A DNA stretch of 30,193 nucleotides from Nocardioidaceae bacterium UBA4001 (GTDB lineage: Bacteria; Actinomycetota; Actinomycetes; Propionibacteriales; Nocardioidaceae), in contig DGBP01000054.1 of NCBI GenBank assembly GCA_002384855.1, forward strand, positions 1 to 30,193, read 5' to 3'. A program made the position numbers and the translations under genes. Shown piece by piece: positions 23,813-30,193 of the stretch (the stretch's first letter is position 1; each line of letters opens with the position of its first letter). The notes beneath the pieces were generated by a model. It was not told the DNA's origin. It worked only from the letters and a program-made list of their open reading frames with translations, and ran no database searches.

Positions 23813-25969
23813 ATGGCCCGATCACGACGCGAGCTCCGGAGGGGGCCCCGAAGCGCGCAGGAGGGCATCGCCTTGTGCGCCGGCATCGTGCTGGCCCTGA
23901 TCGGGGTGCTGGTTCCTCCGGCGCACGCGGCGACTCTGGCGGTCGGTTTCCGCGACCACGCGTACGGCGCCGCGGTGACCGCGCCCACGGCGGACAAGCC
24001 GCAGAGCAAGCTCTGGCATGCCGGCGGGCGGTGGTGGGGCGTCCTCTGGGACCCCGCAGCCCGGAGGTACACCATCCAGGGGTTCAACCTCGCCACCCAG
24101 GACACCCACGCGTGGACGAGCACGGGGGTGACGGTCGACCAACGGCCGAACAGCCAGGCCGACGCGCTGTGGGACGGCAGGGCGCAGAAGCTCTATGTGC
24201 TCACCCACCTCGAGGTCTCCGACAGCTCCACGGCGGACAGGGGGCTGCGTGTCCAGCGGTTCGGCTTCTCCGGTGGCACCTACCAGCTCGAGGTGACGCA
24301 CACCGTGGTCAACCGGAAGGTCGAGTCGGCATCCCTCGACAAGGACAGCACCGGGCGGCTATGGGTGACCTACACCGAGCCCACGTCGGGGGGCAAACGA
24401 GTCATGGTCGCCCACACCACCACCGCGGACACCGCGTGGGTGGCTCCGTTCGTGCTGCCGGTCGACCCCGCCGCGGTGCTCACCTCCTCGGACGACATCT
24501 CGACAGTGGTGGCGTACGGCGACTCGGGGGGAGGCAGGATCGGCATCCTGTGGAGCAACCAGAGGACCTCGGCGATCTACTTCGCCAGCCGTTCCGACGG
24601 GGCGCCCGCGTCGTCATGGTCGATGAGCGCTGTCTGTAGCACGTCGCTGTGTCCCGATGACCACCTGAACATCAAGGCGGTCGACGCGGACGCCGACGGC
24701 CGTCTGTACGCCGTCGTGAAGACCTCGCTCAACGACAAGAGCCCCAGAGTGCCGGGAGACCCGCTGATCGTGGTGTACCGGCTCAACCCCTCCGGCGGCT
24801 GGGCGAGCAGCGTCGCCTGGACGGTGGGAGAGGGCAACATGACCCGACCGATCGTCGTGCTCGACTCCGAGAGCCGCCGGGCGCACGTCTTCGCCGTACC
24901 CTGCTGCAGCGGCGGCACGGTCTATACGAAGGACGCCGCCTTCGGTGACCTCGCGTTCCCTCGAGGGAACGGCACCGTCTTCATGCGGAGCGCGGTGTCG
25001 ACCGAGAAGATCAACAACCCCACCTCGACGAAGCAGACCGTCGACGGCAGCACCGGTCTGCTCGTCCTCGCGAGCATGGACTCCACGCGTGAGTACGTGC
25101 ACAACTTCCTGCCTCTCGGAGAGTCCTCACCGCCGGCCGACACCACGCCGCCGACGGTGGTGGCCACAAGCCCGGCTGACGGTGCGTCCGGCACGGCGAC
25201 AGGGGCTGCTGTCACCGCGACGTTCTCGGAGCCGATGGATGCCTCCACGGTCACCGGAGGCACGGTGACCCTGACCGACGGGTCAGGAGCTGGGGTCGTG
25301 GCGGCCGTCTCCTACGACTCCTCGACCGCCAGAGTGACCCTGGACCCGGGGGCCGAGCTCGCGTTCGACACGACGTACACCGCAAGGGTCAGGGGGGGAC
25401 CGGGGGGAACCGCCGACTCGGCCGGCAACACGCTCGAGTCCGACTACGTGTGGTCGTTCCGGACGGCATCCGTCCCCGTCGGGCCCGAGACCGTCGCCGT
25501 GCCGGTGAGCGAGGACAGCTGGGTACACGCGGGGCGTCCGGCCCGCAACTACGGTGCCGGCAGCCTGCTCAACGTCGACGCCCGGCCGATAGCCGTCACC
25601 TACCTGAAGTTCGACCTGTCCGACCTCGCGGGCGGCGCCGTGAGGGCCGCGACCCTGACCGTGAGGGTGACCACCAGCGGGTCGGCCGGCAGCCAGGCGG
25701 TTCGTACGGCGGCCGACGACACGTGGGACGAGCTGGGGGTGACCTATGCCAACAGGCCGCTCCTCGGCGACGCGGTGGTCGGACGGCTCGGGGCCACCGG
25801 GCCCACCCTCAGGAACACGACGTACTCCGTACCGCTCGACCCGGCCGCGCTCACCCCGGAGCTCGGCGGCATGCTCACGCTGGGACTGGACACTGCCTCC
25901 ACCGACGGCGTCGACCTCGGGTCTCGAGAGTCCGGGTGGCCGGCGACGCTGGAGCTCACCGTGGAGTGA
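23813..25969 (+). CDS. Secreted multidomain protein: propeller-like region, Big_5 and DNRLRE (CBM96-like) domains
   Basis: A 718-aa exported protein. The signal peptide (basic start, hydrophobic GIALCAGIVLALIGVLV) is cut after AHA at about 39. Residues 40-440 look like a BNR/sialidase-type propeller, with repeated LWDPAARRYT, GRLWVTYTE and GRIGILWSNQRT patterns. A Big_5 Ig-like domain spans about 442-552 (TPPTVVATSPADGA, ATFSEPMDASTV, YVWSFRTAS). The C-terminus (about 560-718) is a DNRLRE/CBM96-type jelly roll (SEDSWVHAGRPARNYGAGSLL, TYLKFDLSDL, DDTWDELGVTYANRP). No sortase signal or anchor helix. It probably binds extracellular polysaccharide; catalysis is not shown. GGGGGAGGGG precedes ATG 23813. 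It separates ilvD from ilvBNC, so it looks inserted. Confidence 0.85.
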   Translation: MARSRRELRRGPRSAQEGIALCAGIVLALIGVLVPPAHAATLAVGFRDHAYGAAVTAPTADKPQSKLWHAGGRWWGVLWDPAARRYTIQGFNLATQDTHAWTSTGVTVDQRPNSQADALWDGRAQKLYVLTHLEVSDSSTADRGLRVQRFGFSGGTYQLEVTHTVVNRKVESASLDKDSTGRLWVTYTEPTSGGKRVMVAHTTTADTAWVAPFVLPVDPAAVLTSSDDISTVVAYGDSGGGRIGILWSNQRTSAIYFASRSDGAPASSWSMSAVCSTSLCPDDHLNIKAVDADADGRLYAVVKTSLNDKSPRVPGDPLIVVYRLNPSGGWASSVAWTVGEGNMTRPIVVLDSESRRAHVFAVPCCSGGTVYTKDAAFGDLAFPRGNGTVFMRSAVSTEKINNPTSTKQTVDGSTGLLVLASMDSTREYVHNFLPLGESSPPADTTPPTVVATSPADGASGTATGAAVTATFSEPMDASTVTGGTVTLTDGSGAGVVAAVSYDSSTARVTLDPGAELAFDTTYTARVRGGPGGTADSAGNTLESDYVWSFRTASVPVGPETVAVPVSEDSWVHAGRPARNYGAGSLLNVDARPIAVTYLKFDLSDLAGGAVRAATLTVRVTTSGSAGSQAVRTAADDTWDELGVTYANRPLLGDAVVGRLGATGPTLRNTTYSVPLDPAALTPELGGMLTLGLDTASTDGVDLGSRESGWPATLELTVE

Positions 25970-25981
25970 CGGTCCGACCGT
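25969..25981. repeat. 13-bp palindrome at the stop codon of the secreted-protein gene
   Basis: ACGGTC-C-GACCGT overlaps the last base of the TGA. The one-base centre makes an RNA hairpin poor, so it is either a DNA-binding site at the edge of the ilvB leader region or chance. Confidence 0.3.
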
Positions 25982-26089
25982 GTCTTGTCGGTGCACCATC
26001 TGGTCATCATGTGGGACTCGAGGTCCAGATGTTGGGACGCGTGTCACACTCGATTGACGAGGGCACGCGGTTGCGGTGAAGGTGGTCGC

Positions 26090-26131
26090 ATGCGGCTCCA
26101 CATTCTTGTACGCACGCGACGCGTCTGCTGA
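26090..26131 (+). CDS. ilvB leader peptide, 13 aa
   Basis: The peptide is MRLHILVRTRRVC. It contains an uninterrupted Ile-Leu-Val run encoded ATT-CTT-GTA, three A/T-ending codons that are rare in a genome this GC-rich, plus a further Leu and Val. GAAGGTGG lies just upstream (AAGG seven bases before the ATG). Stalling at the I-L-V codons when any branched-chain aminoacyl-tRNA is short would cover the left arm of the hairpin starting at 26118. I recall similar short peptides with an Ile-Leu-Val core upstream of ilvB in streptomycetes. Confidence 0.8.
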   Translation: MRLHILVRTRRVC

Positions 26132-26159
26132 CGGCACCACAGCCACCAGCGCACGCGTC
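26118..26159 (+). promoter_or_regulatory. Pause-type hairpin of the ilvB attenuator
   Basis: GACGCGT (26118-26124) pairs with ACGCGTC (26153-26159). Inside, GCTG (26127-26130) pairs with CAGC (26147-26150) and GGC (26133-26135) with GCC (26142-26144). The left arm overlaps the end of the leader peptide, so a stalled ribosome would block it. It abuts the terminator stem exactly. Confidence 0.6.
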
Positions 26160-26194
26160 ACCCCTCGTCTGCCCACCGGGCCGAGGGGTTTTTT
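26160..26194 (+). terminator. Intrinsic terminator of the ilvB attenuator
   Basis: ACCCCTCG (26160-26167) pairs with CGAGGGGT (26182-26189); after a TCT bulge the stem continues GCCC-ACC-GGGC. Six T residues (26189-26194) follow directly, the longest T run in the window, which makes this a canonical Rho-independent terminator lying 37 bases before the ilvB start. Confidence 0.9.
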
Positions 26195-26231
26195 GTTGGG
26201 CGGAAGCACCGATGCACGAGAGAAGGCGATC

Positions 26232-28001
26232 ATGAGCGAGCAGGCGACCGGAGAGCAGGTGACAGGGGCCCAGAGCCTCATCTTGGCGTTGGAGGCCGCC
26301 GGGGTCGAGCACGTGTTCGGCATCCCCGGAGGGGCCATCCTTCCCGCCTACGACCCGCTCTTCGACTCCGTCAGGGTGCGCCACATCCTGGTCCGGCACG
26401 AGCAGGGCGCCGGCCACGCTGCCCAGGGGTACGCCGCCGCCACCGGCAAGGTCGGCGTGTGCATGGCCACGAGTGGCCCCGGCGCCACGAACCTGGTCAC
26501 CCCCATCGCCGACGCGTACATGGACTCGGTGCCGCTCGTCGCGATCACCGGCCAGGTCTCCAGCAACGCGATCGGTACGGACGCCTTCCAGGAGGCCGAC
26601 ATCCGCGGCATCACGATGCCGATCACCAAGCACAACTTCCTGGTCACCGACGCGGCCGAGATCCCGCGCACGATCGCCGAGGCCTTCTACATCGCCTCGA
26701 CCGGTCGGCCCGGCCCCGTCCTGGTCGACATCTCCAAGGACGCCCTCCAGGCCGCCACGACCTTCGCGTGGCCGACCCAGCTGAACCTGCCCGGCTACCG
26801 CCCCGTGACCCGCCCGCACGCCAAGCAGGTGCGTGAGGCGGCGAGGCTGATGCTCGAGGCACGTCGTCCGGTGCTGTACGTCGGCGGCGGCGTCATCCGG
26901 GCCGGTGCCGCCAAGGAGCTCCGGGTGCTCGCCGACATGACCGGCATCCCGGTCGTGACGACACTGATGGCCCGAGGCGCCTTCCCCGACAGCCACCCGC
27001 AGCACCTCGGCATGCCGGGCATGCACGGCACCGTGGCCGCGGTCGCCGGGCTGCAGCGCAGCGACCTCATCGTCAGCCTCGGGGCGCGGTTCGACGACCG
27101 GGTCACGGGCAACCTCGACTCGTTCGCACCCAACGCGAAGGTCGTCCACGCCGACATCGACCCGGCCGAGATCGGGAAGAACCGTCCCGTGGACGTGCCG
27201 ATCGTGGGCGACGCCCGAGAGGTCGTCGCGGACCTGATCGTCGCGCTGGAGGCCGAGGCCGACGCGGGCCACGCCGGCGACTACGCCGCGTGGAAGGACT
27301 TCCTGACCGGCGTCAAGGCGAAGTACCCGCTCGGCTACGACGAGCCGGACGACGGCTCGCTCGCCCCGCAGTACGTCCTGGAGCGGCTCGGCGCGATCGC
27401 CGGCCCGGACGCGGTGTACGTCGCCGGGGTCGGTCAGCACCAGATGTGGGCCACCCACTTCATCGGCTACGAGAACCCCAACACCTGGATCAACTCCGGT
27501 GGGCTGGGCACGATGGGCTTCTCCGTCCCGGCCGCCATGGGCGCGAAGGTTGCCCGGCCGGAGGCGACCGTGTGGTCGGTCGACGGCGACGGGTGCTTCC
27601 AGATGACCAACCAGGAGCTGGCGACCTGTGCGATCGAGGGTATCCCGATCAAGGTCGCGCTGATCAACAACTCCTCGCTCGGCATGGTCCGGCAGTGGCA
27701 GACGCTGTTCTACAACAAGCGGTACTCCAACACCGACCTGCAGGGTCAGACCGAGGTGCGGATCCCGGACTTCCCCAAGCTGGCCGAGGCCTACGGCTGC
27801 GTGGGCCTCTCGTGCGACCGCCCCGAGGACGTGGACGCGGTGATCCAGAAGGCGATGGAGATCAACGACGTCCCCGTCGTGGTCGACTTCCGCGTGCACC
27901 GCGACGCGATGGTGTGGCCGATGGTCGCCGCCGGCACCAGCAACGACGACATCAAGTTCGCCCGGGACATGGCGCCCGAGTTCGAAGACGACGACCTCTG
28001 A
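26232..28001 (+). CDS. ilvB: Acetolactate synthase large (catalytic) subunit
   Basis: A 589-aa ThDP enzyme that joins two pyruvates, or pyruvate and 2-oxobutyrate, in the first common step of Val/Leu/Ile synthesis. The N-terminal domain has HVFGIPGGAILPAYD and the catalytic glutamate E56 in VRHEQGAGH. The central FAD domain includes GMHGTVAAVAGLQRSDLIVSLGARFDDRVTGN. The ThDP/metal motif GDGCFQMTNQELATC and INNSSLGMVRQWQ are in the last third. ATG 26232 is used because the conserved sequence begins soon after; a longer in-frame reading to 26076 would run through the attenuator. The 14-base gap to ilvN suggests an ilvB-ilvN-ilvC operon. Confidence 0.97.
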   Translation: MSEQATGEQVTGAQSLILALEAAGVEHVFGIPGGAILPAYDPLFDSVRVRHILVRHEQGAGHAAQGYAAATGKVGVCMATSGPGATNLVTPIADAYMDSVPLVAITGQVSSNAIGTDAFQEADIRGITMPITKHNFLVTDAAEIPRTIAEAFYIASTGRPGPVLVDISKDALQAATTFAWPTQLNLPGYRPVTRPHAKQVREAARLMLEARRPVLYVGGGVIRAGAAKELRVLADMTGIPVVTTLMARGAFPDSHPQHLGMPGMHGTVAAVAGLQRSDLIVSLGARFDDRVTGNLDSFAPNAKVVHADIDPAEIGKNRPVDVPIVGDAREVVADLIVALEAEADAGHAGDYAAWKDFLTGVKAKYPLGYDEPDDGSLAPQYVLERLGAIAGPDAVYVAGVGQHQMWATHFIGYENPNTWINSGGLGTMGFSVPAAMGAKVARPEATVWSVDGDGCFQMTNQELATCAIEGIPIKVALINNSSLGMVRQWQTLFYNKRYSNTDLQGQTEVRIPDFPKLAEAYGCVGLSCDRPEDVDAVIQKAMEINDVPVVVDFRVHRDAMVWPMVAAGTSNDDIKFARDMAPEFEDDDL

Positions 28002-28015
28002 GCGCGGGAGACACG

Positions 28016-28555
28016 ATGAGCAAGCACACCCTGTCCGTCCTGGTCGAGAACAAGCCTGGTGTCCTCACCCGGGTCGCCGCGCTGTTCAGCCGCCGGGGCT
28101 TCAACATCGACTCCCTCGCCGTGGGGCCGACCGAGCACTCCGAGATCTCCCGGATGACGATCGTGGTCAACGTCGAGGAGTCACCGCTCGAGCAGGTCAC
28201 CAAGCAGCTGAACAAGCTCGTCGAGGTGATCAAGATCGTCGAGCTCGAGGGGTCGGCCGCCGTGACCCGGGAGCTGCTGCTGGTCAAGGTCAAGGCCGAC
28301 GCCGAGACCCGTGGCCAGGTCCTCGAGACCGTGCAGCTGTTCCGCGCCAAGGTGGTCGACGTGGCCACCGACGCGGTCACGATCGAGGTCACCGGCAGCG
28401 CCGAGAAGCTCGAGGCCTTCTTGCGGGTGCTCGAGCCGTTCGGGGTCCGCGAGCTCGTCCAGTCCGGGATGGTCGCGATCGGCCGGGGTAGTCGCTCGAT
28501 CACCGACCGGACCCTGCGACCCGTGCCGATCCCGGCCCCACCCGCCGCGGTCTAG
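28016..28555 (+). CDS. ilvN: Acetolactate synthase small (regulatory) subunit
   Basis: A 179-aa ACT-domain subunit that activates IlvB and confers valine feedback inhibition. The ACT domain spans residues 1-78: HTLSVLVENKPGVLTRVAALFSRRGFNIDSLAVGPTE, with the conserved N-x-P-G-V turn of the valine site. The C-terminal ALS_ss_C domain follows (REL-LLVKVKA to LEPFGVRELVQSGMVAIGRG). GGGAG lies five bases before the ATG. Normal length; a short tail of Pro/Ala ends it. Confidence 0.96.
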   Translation: MSKHTLSVLVENKPGVLTRVAALFSRRGFNIDSLAVGPTEHSEISRMTIVVNVEESPLEQVTKQLNKLVEVIKIVELEGSAAVTRELLLVKVKADAETRGQVLETVQLFRAKVVDVATDAVTIEVTGSAEKLEAFLRVLEPFGVRELVQSGMVAIGRGSRSITDRTLRPVPIPAPPAAV

Positions 28556-28618
28556 CTGCCGCCGTACGTCCACCGCACCGCACCAGATGAAGATCAAACC
28601 GACGAAGGAGAGCCCACC

Positions 28619-29647
28619 GTGGCCGAGATGTTCTACGACGATGACGCCGATCTGTCCGTGATCCAGGGCCGCAATGTTGCGGTGCTCGGCTACGGCAGCC
28701 AGGGCCATGCTCACGCGCTGAGCCTGCGGGACTCCGGCGTCGACGTCCGTGTGGGTCTGCCCGAGGGCTCCAAGAGCCGGGCCAAGGCGGAGGCCGAGGG
28801 GCTGCGCGTCGTCACGCCGTACGAGGCCTGCGAGGAGGCCGACCTGATCATGATCCTGGCGCCCGACCACGTGCAGCGGAACCTCTACAAGGAGGCCGTC
28901 GAGCCGAACCTGGTCGAGGGGGACGCGCTCTTCTTCAGCCACGGATTCAACATCCGCTTCGGCTACATCACCCCGCCCGAGGGTGTCGACGTGGCGATGG
29001 TCGCACCGAAGGGGCCGGGCCACCTCGTGCGACGGGAGTACTCCGAGGGGCGCGGCGTGCCGGTGCTCGTCGCCGTCGAGAAGGACGCGACCGGCAAGGC
29101 CTGGGACCTCGCGCTGTCCTACGCCAAGGCGATCGGCGGCCTGCGTGCCGGCGGCATCAAGACCACGTTCACCGAGGAGACCGAGACCGACCTGTTCGGT
29201 GAGCAGGCCGTGCTCTGCGGCGGCGTCTCGCAGCTGGTGATGAAGGGCTTCGAGGTGCTGACCGAGGCCGGCTACCAGCCCGAGGTCGCCTACTTCGAGT
29301 GCCTGCACGAGCTGAAGCTGATCGTCGACCTGATGTACGAGGGCGGCATCGCCAAGCAGCGTTGGTCGGTCTCCGACACGGCGGAGTACGGCGACTACGT
29401 GTCCGGCCCGCGCGTGATCGACGACTCGGTCAAGGAGCGGATGAAGGACGTGCTCGGCGACATCAAGAACGGCGCCTTCGCCAAGCGGTTCATCGACGAC
29501 CAGGACGCCGGTGCGCCGGAGTTCAAGCAGCTGCGTGCCGAGGGTGAGCAGCACCCGATCGAGACGACCGGCCGCGAGCTGCGCAAGCTGATGAGCTGGG
29601 TGAAGTCGCACGACGCCGACTACACCGAGGGCACCGCCACCCGCTGA
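28619..29647 (+). CDS. ilvC: Ketol-acid reductoisomerase (class I)
   Basis: A 342-aa enzyme that isomerises and reduces acetolactate to dihydroxy-isovalerate with Mg2+ and NAD(P)H. The Rossmann motif is GYGSQGHAHALSLRDSG at about 20-36, followed by the cofactor loop GLPEGSKSRAKAE whose Ser and Arg residues favour NADPH. The catalytic domain has VAPKGPGHLVRREY, TDLFGEQAVLCGG and CLHELKLIVDLMYEGG with its metal-binding acids, and ISDT-like VSDTAEYGDY. The GTG start has AAGGAGA seven bases upstream. The 63-base gap after ilvN is free of a terminator, so co-transcription is likely. Confidence 0.97.
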   Translation: MAEMFYDDDADLSVIQGRNVAVLGYGSQGHAHALSLRDSGVDVRVGLPEGSKSRAKAEAEGLRVVTPYEACEEADLIMILAPDHVQRNLYKEAVEPNLVEGDALFFSHGFNIRFGYITPPEGVDVAMVAPKGPGHLVRREYSEGRGVPVLVAVEKDATGKAWDLALSYAKAIGGLRAGGIKTTFTEETETDLFGEQAVLCGGVSQLVMKGFEVLTEAGYQPEVAYFECLHELKLIVDLMYEGGIAKQRWSVSDTAEYGDYVSGPRVIDDSVKERMKDVLGDIKNGAFAKRFIDDQDAGAPEFKQLRAEGEQHPIETTGRELRKLMSWVKSHDADYTEGTATR

Positions 29648-29651
29648 CGCC

Positions 29652-29675
29652 GACCCGGGGGCGTCCCCGTGGGTC
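29652..29675 (+). terminator. GC-rich hairpin after ilvC
   Basis: GACCC pairs with GGGTC and inside GGGG pairs with CCCC around GCGT, with a GT bulge. It starts four bases after the ilvC stop codon. There is no T tract, but position and stability fit termination of ilvBNC. Confidence 0.55.
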
Positions 29676-29694
29676 ACAGCTTTCCCAGGTGACC
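29672..29694. repeat. Inverted repeat GGTCAC-N11-GTGACC
   Basis: Two exact six-base arms are separated by 11 bases, overlapping the end of the GC-rich hairpin and lying just before the 48-nt palindrome. A dimer-binding site or a further stem of the termination region are both possible. Confidence 0.35.
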
Positions 29695-29698
29695 TTGT

Positions 29699-29746
29699 GA
29701 AACCGGCACTTACCTCGTGAGATCTCGCGAGGTAAGTGCCGGTTTC
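29699..29746. repeat. 48-nt nearly perfect palindrome downstream of ilvC
   Basis: The left arm (29699-29722, starting GAAACCGGCACTTACC) and right arm (29723-29746, ending GGTAAGTGCCGGTTTC) are reverse complements at 23 of 24 positions; the exception is T against G, which still pairs in RNA. The centre is AGATCT with no spacer. It is far longer than a normal terminator stem. It could act as a bidirectional terminator, but the symmetry also suggests a dispersed palindromic (REP/MITE-like) element. Confidence 0.9.
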
Positions 29747-30172
29747 GCGTGGGGAGTCTGACGGGTCTCGCACGACGCCGCGCCACTACGTCCACACCTG
29801 CTGCGGGTGGACCGAGCGCGGTTTTGCCGACACCTGAGCCGCGACGATCACGCTCGACGTCGCGGAGCTCGGGATCACGCGCGTGCGCAGCCAGGCCGAG
29901 CTGGCAGCGGCGGGGACGGGTCTCTGCCGACCTGCACTACGTCTGGCCGGTACGTCGTCAGGCCGGTCAGCCGGGTTGAGGAACGCCTACAAACATCGCG
30001 AGACCCACACAAGGGCCACTCAGCCGGGCGGATCGGGACGTTTTTCCCTTGGAGGATACAAGTCTTCGGACCACGATGGAGTCAGAGACCTAGCCCGGGG
30101 GGGATGGAGCCGAGGCAAGGTAGACCGGGTCCTACGGGATCCACCGGGGGATCCGGCGCACCGGTTCTCGAA
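29747..30172. other. Gene-less stretch to the window end
   Basis: No reading frame here has a recognisable protein or a plausible start with ribosome site. The longest frames are Arg/Ser-rich shadows. I found no tRNA and no riboswitch I know. There is a T5 run and a purine-rich GGAGGATACA near 30041-30060, which may belong to a promoter of a gene beyond the window, and GGTTC-TC-GAACC at 30163-30174, overlapping the start of the terminal repeat. Confidence 0.5.
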
Positions 30173-30187
30173 CCTGGATCTCTGCTT
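30173..30187. repeat. 15-bp terminal inverted repeat, right copy
   Basis: CCTGGATCTCTGCTT is the exact reverse complement of positions 1-15. It is followed by only six more bases of window. Confidence 0.7.
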
Positions 30188-30193
30188 GAGTGC

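Larger units (their letters stand above)
25970..26231 (+). promoter_or_regulatory. ilvBNC leader region (attenuator)
   Basis: These 262 bases precede ilvB and hold a leader peptide (26090-26131), a long hairpin (26118-26159) and a terminator (26160-26194). The first 120 bases contain no TA dinucleotide, so the promoter has no TAnnnT -10; TTGTCG at 25985 and TTGACG at 26054 are possible -35 elements without clear partners. The layout is that of ribosome-mediated transcription attenuation, as known for ilvBNC in Corynebacterium glutamicum. A conventional antiterminator pairing was not obvious to me. Confidence 0.75.

Noticed and set aside
26076..26231. N-terminal extension of IlvB upstream of ATG 26232
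   Set aside because: The frame stays open but runs through the leader peptide and terminator, and the extra residues are not IlvB-like.
29749..29979. 76-codon open frame after the palindrome
   Set aside because: Arg/Ser/Pro-rich composition typical of a shadow frame, no ribosome site, no recognisable motif, and no coherent coding signal on either strand.
30054..30193. Riboswitch or tRNA in the last 140 bases (GGTTCTCGAACC resembles a T-arm)
   Set aside because: No acceptor, D or anticodon arms fit, and no riboswitch consensus that I know is met.
1..30193. CRISPR array, phage genes, insertion sequence or toxin-antitoxin module
   Set aside because: No regularly spaced repeats, transposase, integrase, capsid or toxin-like sequences were seen on either strand.

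Overview
The window reads as chromosomal DNA of a high-GC actinobacterium. It has near-uniform G/C third positions, GTG starts and many 4-nt ATGA/GTGA start-stop overlaps. From overall protein flavour a Nocardioides-like member of Propionibacteriales is my best guess, but that is inference. The core gene order (cysteine desulfurase, mnmA, MetE-like, ligA, gatC-gatA-gatB, ilvB-ilvN-ilvC) matches, with insertions, the order I know from Mycobacterium tuberculosis around iscS-trmU-ligA-gatCAB-ilvBNC. Most of the window is therefore a conserved housekeeping block with accessory genes inserted.

Layout. 1-1654: a DUF222/HNH (13E12-like) gene broken by one extra T, with a LexA-like box overlapping its 5' end. 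1708-5091: a coupled sulfur operon (cysteine desulfurase, tRNA 2-thiouridylase MnmA, MetE C-terminal-like protein). 5054-6860: a Cys/Met-metabolism PLP enzyme divergent from an Lrp/AsnC regulator. 6870-7511: a small alpha/beta hydrolase. 7631-10749: NAD-dependent DNA ligase and a membrane protein with a long Pro/Thr/Ser/Ala tail. 10723-13037 (minus): a two-gene signalling operon, GAF-SpoIIE/PP2C phosphatase translationally coupled to a cobalamin-binding sensor-like protein with the Wx9EH motif of B12 photoreceptors. 13260-16581: gatCAB. 16611-18927 (minus): a lipoprotein glucose/sorbosone-type dehydrogenase, an alpha/beta hydrolase and a 60-aa protein. 19072-21006: a 2-hydroxyacid dehydrogenase, a two-TM actinobacterial protein with a strong terminator, and the C-terminal relic of a BNR/sialidase-like protein. 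21031-21921 (minus): an EamA transporter. 22019-29647: ilvD, a large secreted propeller/Big_5/DNRLRE protein, then ilvB-ilvN-ilvC behind an attenuator with a 13-codon leader peptide. 29648-30193: no gene; a GC-rich hairpin, a nearly perfect 48-nt palindrome, and a 15-bp sequence that repeats the first 15 bases of the window in inverse orientation.

How the genes work together. The desulfurase supplies persulfide sulfur that MnmA puts on tRNA U34. GatCAB makes Gln-tRNA(Gln) and/or Asn-tRNA(Asn). IlvB/N, IlvC and IlvD cover the common steps to valine, leucine and isoleucine; the ilvBNC leader encodes Ile-Leu-Val in codons rare for this genome, the signature of ribosome-mediated attenuation. The most unusual pair is the B12-sensor/SpoIIE phosphatase operon, which may link cobalamin state or light to a partner-switching output. 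Several genes start 6-10 nt after a TAnnnT hexamer, which suggests frequent leaderless transcription.
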